Position numbers and translations under genes: made by a program. From contig CAJOFI010000177.1 of the NCBI GenBank assembly GCA_905233595.1, positions 1 to 7,238 of the forward strand: 7,238 nucleotides of DNA, in the 5' to 3' direction. The notes under the pieces are model-generated. The model was given only the letters and a program-made list of their open reading frames with translations, was not told the origin of the DNA and did no database searches. Below are positions 1-5,576 of the stretch, in pieces. This stretch comes from an uncultured Oscillospiraceae bacterium. GTDB taxonomy: Bacteria; Bacillota; Clostridia; Oscillospirales; Oscillospiraceae. Position 1 is the first letter of the stretch. Each line of letters opens with the position of its first letter.

Positions 1-303
1 CATTATTGCTTCTTGTTCCAGGTTTACGCTTGCTGAATTAACGGATCAACTCCGTCACTCACTGTCTTCTCTGAGAGAACATGTTACCTACACTTCTTCC
101 CAGACTATTCGCTTGCTCCTCATCTGAGCCTCAAGTCCTATAATTCCGACTAACACCTTATATATTACCAGAAAAATGAGACTGAGAGATCTCCCGCGCG
201 TAAATGACAGGGCTCTCGGCGCAAATGACGGGAGCGCGGGCTTGACGATCCGCCGTGACACGGGGCGGCGGTGCCGGGAGCGCGCCGGGCGCAAAGATGG
301 GTA
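1..303. other. Upstream non-coding stretch with a base-composition change
   Basis: I see no convincing complete gene here. Positions 1 to about 180 are visibly more AT-rich than the rest of the window, and 181-303 switch abruptly to GC-rich sequence. One reading frame on the plus strand is open from the window edge (codons starting at base 2) to a TGA at 125-127. It would encode 41 residues with helix-like content such as LAELTDQLRHSLSSLREHV, so it could be the tail of a gene lying further left, but I do not recognise it. Two short hairpins are visible in this part: ACGGA/TCCGT at 41-55 and TTCTC/GAGAA at 67-79. The GC-rich part holds near-identical direct repeats (described separately) and a 7-bp inverted repeat, CCCGCGC 193-199 with GCGCGGG 234-240. 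Confidence 0.5.
198..232. repeat. Pair of direct repeats 21 bp apart, possible operator
   Basis: The 14-base stretches at 198-211 and 219-232 share 12 positions (GCGnAAATGACnGG). They start 21 bp apart, close to two helical turns. A weaker third version, GCGCAAAGATGGG, lies at 289-301, just upstream of the candidate promoter of the SulP gene. This spacing would suit a dimeric or cooperatively binding regulator. No regulator is encoded nearby, so the role is inference. Confidence 0.3.
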
Positions 304-332
304 TTGCCCAAAACGCGCGCAGGGTATATAGT
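304..332 (+). promoter_or_regulatory. Candidate sigma-70 promoter of the SulP gene
   Basis: TTGCCC (304-309) matches the -35 consensus at 4 of 6 positions. It is separated by 17 bp from TATAGT (327-332), a 5 of 6 match to the -10 consensus. Transcription would begin near 339, leaving a leader of about 53 bases before the SulP start codon. The -10 lies in a short AT-rich patch inside GC-rich sequence, which supports the call. An alternative -10 register is TATATA at 325-330. Confidence 0.5.
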
Positions 333-391
333 ATAGGAAGGATGGGGAAGCGGAAAGCAGAGACTAAGCACTGAGAAGATGGCTTGAAAAA

Positions 392-2479
392 ATGAACAAA
401 CCCAAAATCAACTTCAAAAACTGGAAATCCGATCTGCTCTCCGGGCTGATCGTGGCGCTGGTATCGATCCCGATCTCAATGGGCTACGCCCAGATCGCGG
501 GGCTGCCGCCGGTGTACGGGCTGTACGGCTCGCTGCTGCCGATCCTGTGCTTCGCCCTGCTCACAAGCTCGCCGCAGTTCGTGGTGGGCGTGGACGCGAT
601 GCCCGCCGTCATGGTGGGCAACGCCCTCGGCGCGGCGGGGCTCAGCCTCGGTTCGGCGGAGGCGATGGCGCTCGTGCCGGTGCTGAGCTTTCTCACCGGG
701 CTGTGGTTCCTGCTGTTCTGGTGCTTCCGGGCGGGGCGCGTGGTCAAATACATCTCCGCGCCGGTCATGGGCGGCTTCCTCTCCGGTATCGGCGTGACGA
801 TCATTCTTATGCAGCTTCCGAAGCTCTTCGGGGGTGAGCCCGGAACCGGGGAGCTGCCCGCGCTGCTGCTGCACCTGGGAGGGCAGCTCTCGGCCTTTCA
901 CCCGCTCTCGGCGCTGCTCGGCTTCGGCACGGTGGCGGTCATCCTGCTGAGCAAAAAATACGCCCCGCTGCTGCCCATGCCGGTGATTATGATGCTGTTG
1001 GGCGTGCTGCTTACGGCGGGTGTGAGCGCGGGGCTTCCCCGGCTGGTGCTGTTTGACGTGCGCCTGCTTGCGGGCAGGGGCGCGACGCTTGCCATGACAA
1101 GCCTCTCCATCGCGCTTGTCGTCATGGCGCAGACCCTGCTGGCCTCGAACAGCTACGCCCTCAAATACGGCTATCGGCTCGACACCCGGCGGGAGCAGCT
1201 GGCTTACGCGGCGGCGCAGCTTGCCGCCGGGCTCGTGGGCTGCTGCCCGGTGAACGGGAGCGTCTCGCGCTCCGGAATGGCGGAGCAGTTTCGCTGCCGC
1301 TCCCAGCTTATGAGCGTGACGGCGGCTGCGGTCATGCTGCTGATCCTGCTGTTCGGCGCGCCGCTGCTGCGCTTTTTGCCGGTGCCGATCCTCACGGGCA
1401 TCGTGATCGCGGCGCTCATCGGCATCGTGGAGACAAAGCAGGCTGAAAAGCTCTGGCGCACGAACCGGCAGGAGTTTTTCATCTTCCTCACGGCCTTCGG
1501 CGGCGTGCTCCTCTTCGGGACGATCTACGGCGTGATTATCGGCGTGGCGCTGAGCTTCTTCGCGGTGGTGAAGCGCGCGGTGGCGCCGCCCCGCTCCTTC
1601 CGGGGCGTGATCGCCGGGCACGAGGGCTTTTATAACCTGCGCCGCAACCGCAGCGCGCGACCGGTGCGCGGCACCGTGATCTACCGCTTCAGCGGGAACC
1701 TCTTCTTCGCGAATATCGAGACCTTTCAGAACGATCTGGAAAACGCCATACAGCCCGATACAAAACAGATCATCGTGGACGCGGGCGGCATCGGCAGCAT
1801 CGACAGCACCGCCGTAGAGCGCCTCTTGCTGCTGGAAAAGAGCCTGCGGGAGCGGGGCATCCGCCTGTATCTGACCGAGCACGTCGGCAAGCTCAACGAC
1901 GAGCTGCGCGCCCTCGGGGCGGAGGCGCTGCTGGAAAACGGTTCCGTGCGGCGGACGGTGGAGCTTGCTCTGCGCGACTGCGGGCTGGAGCCGCCCTATC
2001 CCCGGGAGGGAAGCCGGGAGGAGACCGCGCCGGTGCGCGACGAGAGCGAATCCTACGCGGAGTTTGAATGGCTCTACGGGGAGGACGCGGAGGAGAAGCG
2101 CGAGAAGCTGGCGCGGGAGCTGGCCGAGCTTCTCAGCGGCAACGAGGCGCTGAGCCTCGAGGAGATCGAGCGGCGCAGCCGCTGGGGGCGCGTGGGACTT
2201 CTGGACGAGAACACGCTGCTCGACTACGTGGAGCTGGAGCTGGAGCAGAAGGCCAGCGACGGTGAGCTGGGCGACGAGAAGCTCGAAGCGCTCGAAAACC
2301 GCGTGGAGGAGCTGCGCCCCACGCTGGAGGACGCGGTCACGGCGCTCCCGTCCGGCACGCAGGACTATATGAGCGAGCGGGCGAAGAAGCTGCGCGAACG
2401 CATGGCGAGCCGTCACCCGGAGCAGTTTGCGCGCCTGCAGCAGCACCGGGACAGGCTCTCCCGCAGACGCCGCAAATAA
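392..2479 (+). CDS. SulP-family anion transporter with STAS domain and long charged C-terminal tail
   Basis: This is a membrane permease of the SulP (SLC26-like) family, whose members move sulfate, bicarbonate or other anions, often with H+ or Na+; the substrate here cannot be told from sequence. The SulP signature covers residues 26-46 (PISMGYAQ, then GLPPVYGLYG). Hydrophobic segments follow to about residue 394, including the conserved PVNGSVSRSG loop (286-295). A cytoplasmic STAS domain spans about 426-530, with its phosphate-loop-like stretch DAGGIGSIDSTAV at 463-475. At 695 residues it is longer than the usual 550-600. The excess is a charged, helix-rich tail (about 540-695) ending in RRRRK. 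The ATG at 392 fits the family N-terminus (WKSDLLSGLIVALVSIP). An in-frame stop at 365-367 rules out an upstream extension. The ribosome binding site is weak (GAGAAG at 373-378, 13 bases from the ATG). No terminator is visible after the stop. Confidence 0.93.
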   Translation: MNKPKINFKNWKSDLLSGLIVALVSIPISMGYAQIAGLPPVYGLYGSLLPILCFALLTSSPQFVVGVDAMPAVMVGNALGAAGLSLGSAEAMALVPVLSFLTGLWFLLFWCFRAGRVVKYISAPVMGGFLSGIGVTIILMQLPKLFGGEPGTGELPALLLHLGGQLSAFHPLSALLGFGTVAVILLSKKYAPLLPMPVIMMLLGVLLTAGVSAGLPRLVLFDVRLLAGRGATLAMTSLSIALVVMAQTLLASNSYALKYGYRLDTRREQLAYAAAQLAAGLVGCCPVNGSVSRSGMAEQFRCRSQLMSVTAAAVMLLILLFGAPLLRFLPVPILTGIVIAALIGIVETKQAEKLWRTNRQEFFIFLTAFGGVLLFGTIYGVIIGVALSFFAVVKRAVAPPRSFRGVIAGHEGFYNLRRNRSARPVRGTVIYRFSGNLFFANIETFQNDLENAIQPDTKQIIVDAGGIGSIDSTAVERLLLLEKSLRERGIRLYLTEHVGKLNDELRALGAEALLENGSVRRTVELALRDCGLEPPYPREGSREETAPVRDESESYAEFEWLYGEDAEEKREKLARELAELLSGNEALSLEEIERRSRWGRVGLLDENTLLDYVELELEQKASDGELGDEKLEALENRVEELRPTLEDAVTALPSGTQDYMSERAKKLRERMASRHPEQFARLQQHRDRLSRRRRK

Positions 2480-2515
2480 TCGCACAGAATTTGCCAGAAG
2501 AACGCATTTTGGTGA

Positions 2516-2544
2516 TAGACAAAGCGACTCTACCGTGCTATAAT
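2516..2544 (+). promoter_or_regulatory. Strong sigma-70 promoter of the degV-family gene
   Basis: TAGACA (2516-2521) matches the -35 consensus at 5 of 6 positions, followed by an optimal 17-bp spacer and a perfect TATAAT (2539-2544). Transcription should begin near 2551, giving a leader of about 27 bases that carries the AAGGGAG ribosome binding site at 2562-2568. The promoter lies wholly in the 98-base gap after the SulP gene, so the DegV gene can be expressed independently of it. Confidence 0.82.
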
Positions 2545-2577
2545 CAAATGAGATTGCACACAAGGGAGTGTTGCACC

Positions 2578-3399
2578 ATGAGCAAACCGGTTCTGATCAC
2601 AGCAGACAGCACAGCGGATCTTTCCGCAGAGCTGATCGAACGCTATCATATCCACGTCATCCCGCTGACCATCACGCTGGGGGACGACGTGTTTCTCGAC
2701 GGGCAGGGCTTCACGCCGCTGGATATGTACGAGCGCTACCGCAAGGACGGGACGCTGCCCAAGACCTCGGCGCCCGGCGTACAGGAGTTCGTGAACTTTT
2801 TCACGCCTTTCGTGGAAGCGGGCTATGAGGTGGTGCACCTCGACATCAGCGCGGAGCTCTCCAACAGCTTCAACGCCGCGCGCCTCGCCTCGCAGGAGCT
2901 GGAGGGCGTCTACCCCGTGGACACCCGTATGCTCTCCACCGGGATGGCGCTCGAGCGGGGTATGAGCGCGGAGGAGATCGCCCGGCACTTAAGCGAACTC
3001 AGGGACAAGGTCTCCACCAGCTTCGTGCTTGACACGCTGGAATTCATGCGCAAGGGCGGAAGATGCTCCGGCGTCGCGGCGATAGCGGCGAACCTCCTGC
3101 AGCTCAAGCCCGGCCTCGAGATGAAGGACGGCAAGCTCGGCGTTTACAAGAAATATCGCGGCAGCATCGAGCACGTTTATAAGCAGTACATCACCGAGCG
3201 CCTCAATAATAAGCGCGTGCGCCCGGGGCACGTCTTCATCACCGAGTCCGGCGAGATCGACCCGAAGGTGATCGAGGAGCTGACGCAGCTCATCTATACG
3301 CTTTCCGGCTGCAAGGAAGTGCACCATACGCTCGCAGGCTGCACCGTCTCCACCCACTGCGGCCCGAAGACCATGGGCGTGCTGTTCATCGAGGAGTAG
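2578..3399 (+). CDS. DegV family (FakB-like) fatty-acid-binding protein
   Basis: DegV/FakB proteins are cytoplasmic carriers that bind a fatty acid and present it to the fatty acid kinase FakA for phosphorylation to acyl phosphate, feeding exogenous fatty acids into phospholipid synthesis. Several DegV motifs are visible: DST at residues 10-12, PKTSAP at 61-66 (ligand-binding threonine/serine region), LSNSFNAA at 94-101 (in place of the usual LSGTY-type loop), LEFMRKGGR at 154-162, and the C-terminal HCGPKTMGV at 260-268 with its conserved His and Gly. The protein has 273 residues against the usual ~280. The shortfall falls in the helix around residues 121-127, where about nine residues seem to be missing. 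I chose the ATG at 2578 because AAGGGAG lies nine bases upstream and family similarity begins at MSKPVLITADSTAD. The longer reading from 2491 overlaps the promoter and has no family match. No fakA is in the window. A more general lipid-binding role is possible. Confidence 0.92.
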   Translation: MSKPVLITADSTADLSAELIERYHIHVIPLTITLGDDVFLDGQGFTPLDMYERYRKDGTLPKTSAPGVQEFVNFFTPFVEAGYEVVHLDISAELSNSFNAARLASQELEGVYPVDTRMLSTGMALERGMSAEEIARHLSELRDKVSTSFVLDTLEFMRKGGRCSGVAAIAANLLQLKPGLEMKDGKLGVYKKYRGSIEHVYKQYITERLNNKRVRPGHVFITESGEIDPKVIEELTQLIYTLSGCKEVHHTLAGCTVSTHCGPKTMGVLFIEE

Positions 3400-3426
3400 T
3401 CACTGGCCGGTGGCCGTTATCTCACT

Positions 3427-3471
3427 AAAAAACTTGCCGAGAAAAACGAAGTTTTTCTCGGCAGTTTTTTT
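3427..3471. terminator. Bidirectional intrinsic terminator between convergent genes
   Basis: A perfect 13-bp stem (3435-3447 with 3451-3463, TGCCGAGAAAAAC and its complement) closes a GAA loop. On the plus strand the stem is followed by seven T (3465-3471). On the minus strand it is followed by six T (complement of the A run 3427-3432). The hairpin can therefore end both the DegV transcript and the galE operon. The galE stop codon (3470-3472) overlaps the plus-strand T tract, so the two units share a very compact end. Confidence 0.93.
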
Positions 3472-4483
3472 ATTGATACCCCATGGGGTTTTTCGACTGC
3501 CAGGCCCATGTGTCACGGCACATGTCGTCGAGGTTGTACTCGGCCTTCCAGCCCAGAAGCTCGGCGCTCTTGTCGGGATTGGAGTAGAGCTTGGGCAGGT
3601 CGCCGGCGCGGCGGGGCGCAAACTCGTAGGGGATCTTGATTCCGTTGACGCGCTCAAAAGCCTTGACCATGTCCAGCACGCTGTAACCCACGCCGGTGCC
3701 GAGGTTGAAGACGCTCTCGCCCCGGTGCTCCAGCATGTAGCTGATCGCGGCGACATGACCGCGCGCAAGGTCGGTGACGTGGATATAGTCGCGGATGCAG
3801 GTGCCATCGGGCGTGTCGTAGTCGTTGCCGAAGATGTTCAGATGGTCGCGGCGGCCGATCGCGACCTGGGAGATGAAGGGCATGAGGTTGTTGGGAATGC
3901 CGCGCGGATCCTCCCCGATGAGGCCGCTGCTGTGCGCGCCGATGGGGTTAAAGTAGCGCAGCAGCACCACCGACCAGTCCTCGATCGCCTTCGCGGAGTC
4001 GCGCAGGATCTGCTCGGACATGTACTTCGTCCAGCCGTAGGGGTTGGTGCACATACCGGTCACGTCAGTCTCCTTGAGCGGGCTCTTGTTGCTGCCGGAG
4101 TAGACCGTCGCGGAGGAGGAGAAGATGATGTTCTTCACGCCGTGGTCGCGCATCGCCTCGCAGAGGCGCACGGTGGAGAAGAGGTTGTTGTCGTAGTACT
4201 CCAGCGGCATCTGCACCGATTCGCCCACCGCCTTGAGACCCGCAAAGTGGATCGCCGCGCCGATGTCGTGCTTTTCAAAGATGCGGTCGAGCGCCGCGCG
4301 GTCGCGCACGTCGTTCTCGTAGAAATCTACGTGCTTGCCGGTGATCTGCTCCACGCGCTCGATGGCCTTGGCGCTGGAATTGACCAGGTTGTCGATGACG
4401 ACGACGCCGTGCCCCTTGTTCAGAAGCTCCACGCAGGTATGGCTGCCGATATAGCCGGCGCCGCCGGTGACCAGTACATTCAT
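3470..4483 (-). CDS. galE: UDP-glucose 4-epimerase
   Basis: GalE is an NAD-dependent short-chain dehydrogenase/reductase that interconverts UDP-glucose and UDP-galactose in the cytoplasm (Leloir pathway and supply of galactosyl donors for surface polymers). The NAD-binding motif GGAGYIGSHT lies at residues 7-16, the catalytic serine region SSSATVY at 122-128, and the catalytic YxxxK at Tyr149/Lys153; these fall at the same numbers as in the E. coli enzyme. FNLGTGVGYSVL (259-270) and RRAGDLP (291-297) form the sugar-nucleotide pocket. The length of 337 residues is normal for the family. The position equivalent to E. coli Tyr299 is Leu299 here, which may broaden substrate range toward UDP-N-acetylhexosamines. 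The start is well set by AAAGGAG (complement of 4492-4498), eight bases upstream of the ATG. The gene is last in the minus-strand operon and is separated from the preceding gene by a MITE-like element. Confidence 0.96.
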   Translation of the reverse strand: MNVLVTGGAGYIGSHTCVELLNKGHGVVVIDNLVNSSAKAIERVEQITGKHVDFYENDVRDRAALDRIFEKHDIGAAIHFAGLKAVGESVQMPLEYYDNNLFSTVRLCEAMRDHGVKNIIFSSSATVYSGSNKSPLKETDVTGMCTNPYGWTKYMSEQILRDSAKAIEDWSVVLLRYFNPIGAHSSGLIGEDPRGIPNNLMPFISQVAIGRRDHLNIFGNDYDTPDGTCIRDYIHVTDLARGHVAAISYMLEHRGESVFNLGTGVGYSVLDMVKAFERVNGIKIPYEFAPRRAGDLPKLYSNPDKSAELLGWKAEYNLDDMCRDTWAWQSKNPMGYQ

Positions 4484-4507
4484 GACGATTGCTCCTTTAT
4501 GTTAAAA

Positions 4508-4535
4508 ATTATGTTAACTAGGCCTTGTTTGAAAA
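4508..4535 (-). promoter_or_regulatory. Possible hybrid promoter for galE at the element edge
   Basis: Reading the minus strand, TTTTCA (complement of 4530-4535) lies inside the terminal repeat of the inserted element. It is 16 bases from CATAAT (complement of 4508-4513) in the flanking DNA. They match the consensus at 4 of 6 and 5 of 6 positions. Transcription would begin close to 4500, only a few bases before the galE ribosome binding site, so this is marginal. If real, the insertion would have given galE a new promoter. Confidence 0.22.
4515..4520. repeat. Left copy of 6-bp flanking direct repeat (probable target-site duplication)
   Basis: TAACTA here is repeated exactly at 4642-4647, abutting the two ends (GGCC...GGCC) of the palindromic element. 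If the element is instead of the type that duplicates only TA, the TA at 4519-4520 and 4642-4643 would be the duplication, and the other four matching bases would be chance. Confidence 0.6.
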
Positions 4536-4641
4536 ATAGCGGAATGCACAAATGGCGAGGGATTTTTGCGCCAATTGAGGCGCGAAACCGCAGGCATACT
4601 TTGTGTATGGCAAGGCGTTTTGTCGTTTTTCAAACAAGGCC
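4521..4641. mobile_element. MITE-like 121-bp palindromic element
   Basis: The ends are perfect 16-bp inverted repeats, GGCCTTGTTTGAAAAA (4521-4536) and its complement (4626-4641); including the flanking TA, the match is 18 bp. Further in, ATGCACAAA (4544-4552) can pair with TTTGTGTAT (4600-4608) with one G-U. A central hairpin forms from GCGCC 4568-4572 and GGCGC 4579-4583, extended by T/A pairs. As RNA the whole element could therefore fold into one long imperfect hairpin on either strand. It has no coding capacity. The terminal repeats, flanking 6-bp direct repeat, small size and palindromic inside fit a non-autonomous element moved by a transposase encoded elsewhere. The family is not identified. 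It lies in the presumed leader of galE within the operon. Confidence 0.75.
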
Positions 4642-4647
4642 TAACTA
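4642..4647. repeat. Right copy of 6-bp flanking direct repeat, containing a stop codon
   Basis: TAACTA matches 4515-4520. Its last three bases, CTA (4645-4647), are the complement of the TAG stop codon of the nucleotidyltransferase gene. The insertion thus happened exactly at the end of that gene, and the duplication preserved its stop. Confidence 0.6.
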
Positions 4648-5550
4648 ATCCAACAGCGTTTCCGGGTAAACGCCCTTCTCACGCAGGGAGGCAATGTAGC
4701 TGACGACGTCGGGCATGTCCTCGCGGTAGGTGATGCCGTGCCAGGTCTCGTGGCAGTTGAGCACGCGCACGCAGCCCTCGCCGGACTGGATGAGCGCGTT
4801 TGCCACAAAGGGGAGGAAATACTCGCACTTTTCGGGGCTTTTCGGCAGGTTTTCGTCCAGCCACGCGGGGAAGCGGCGCTCCAGCTCCTCCAGCATGGAG
4901 TGCCCGAAGCCCCAGAAGTTCATGGACACCGGGCAGCCGCCGTCGAGCGGGTGCCAGGTCTCGCCGTCCTCGGTGTAGGCGGCGTTCGCCCCGTCCTTCC
5001 TGATCCTGGTGCGCTCCACCACGCCGGTCAGCAGGCCGTTTTGCACCTGGCAGATGCCGCGCGCGACGGTGCCGTGCTCGGTGACGGTGTTGCGCAGCTC
5101 GTAGGCGACCATGGCGTGCTCGTTCTCGTGGCGATCGCCGGTGAGATAGTCATAGAGCGTCTTGTAGGCGCTCGGGCCGTAGAAGTCGTCGGCGTTGATG
5201 ACGGCGAAGGGGCCGTCCACCGCGTCCTTCGCGCAGAGCACGGCGTGCCCGGTGCCCCAGGGCTTGACGCGCCCTTCGGGGACCCGGTAGCCCTCGGGGA
5301 GCTTGTCGAGCTGCTGGAAGACGTATTTCACGTCAAAATACTTCTCCATGCGCTTGCCGACGGCGGCCTTGAAATCGGCCTCGATCTCGTGCTTGATGAT
5401 GAAGGCGACCTTGCGGAAGCCCGCGCGATAGGCGTCGAAGAGGGAAAAGTCAATGATCGCGTGGCCTTGGGGGTCTACGGCGGTGATCTGCTTGAGCCCG
5501 CCGAAGCGGCTGCCCATGCCGGCGGCGAGGATGACAAGCGTCGGTTCCAT
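4645..5550 (-). CDS. Sugar-nucleotide pyrophosphorylase-like nucleotidyltransferase
   Basis: The protein belongs to the NTP-transferase fold that joins a sugar 1-phosphate to a nucleoside triphosphate. The N-terminal nucleotide-binding signature LAAGMGSRFGGLKQ covers residues 8-21. PWGTGHA at 97-103 and NADD at 119-122 (metal-binding Asp) are the next conserved blocks, and VSMNFWGF (208-215) marks the middle of the active site. At 301 residues it has the length of GalU-type enzymes. Its signature differs from classical GalU (LPAAGLGTRFLPATK), so it is a distinct subfamily whose sugar is unproven. The neighbouring galE makes UTP:glucose-1-phosphate uridylyltransferase activity a reasonable guess, but a choline- or other sugar-phosphate nucleotidyltransferase cannot be excluded. 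AAAGGAG (complement of 5557-5563), six bases from the ATG, fixes the start. It lies 26 bases after the upstream hydrolase gene, so the two are probably cotranscribed. Confidence 0.85.
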   Translation of the reverse strand: MEPTLVILAAGMGSRFGGLKQITAVDPQGHAIIDFSLFDAYRAGFRKVAFIIKHEIEADFKAAVGKRMEKYFDVKYVFQQLDKLPEGYRVPEGRVKPWGTGHAVLCAKDAVDGPFAVINADDFYGPSAYKTLYDYLTGDRHENEHAMVAYELRNTVTEHGTVARGICQVQNGLLTGVVERTRIRKDGANAAYTEDGETWHPLDGGCPVSMNFWGFGHSMLEELERRFPAWLDENLPKSPEKCEYFLPFVANALIQSGEGCVRVLNCHETWHGITYREDMPDVVSYIASLREKGVYPETLLD

Positions 5551-5576
5551 AAGAAGCTCCTTTCAGATTCACGGGC

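Noticed and set aside
139..144. A perfect TATAAT in the AT-rich left region
   Set aside because: No acceptable -35 lies 16-18 bp upstream (the nearest, TTGCTC, is 20 bp away), and about 250 bases separate it from the SulP start.
88..371. Two 68-codon open frames on the minus strand in the SulP upstream region (88-294 and 165-371)
   Set aside because: They overlap each other, are Arg/Ser/Pro-rich and cross the base-composition boundary. I see no convincing ribosome binding site, and one covers the likely SulP promoter.
379..387. A two-codon leader reading (ATG GCT TGA) just before the SulP start, suggesting a translational attenuator
   Set aside because: A start followed by a stop after one codon is easily found by chance, and nothing else supports a regulatory leader.
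476..2563. A 695-codon open frame on the minus strand opposite the SulP gene
   Set aside because: Its translation is rich in Arg, His, Gln and Ala with no recognisable domain, while the plus strand has clear SulP and STAS motifs. Long antisense frames are expected in GC-rich genes where stop codons are rare.
2491..2577. A 29-codon N-terminal extension of the DegV-family protein from an upstream ATG
   Set aside because: It would overlap the -35 and -10 of a near-consensus promoter, and family similarity begins exactly at the ATG at 2578, which has AAGGGAG nine bases upstream.
4521..4641. The palindrome between the nucleotidyltransferase and galE as an intrinsic terminator
   Set aside because: The main stem is AT-rich at its inner end and is not followed by a run of T on the minus strand. 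The flanking direct repeat points to an inserted element instead. Partial termination is still possible.
3410..4648. A 412-codon open frame on the plus strand opposite galE
   Set aside because: The minus strand encodes GalE with all catalytic residues. The plus frame has no motif, begins inside the terminator and runs through the MITE-like element.
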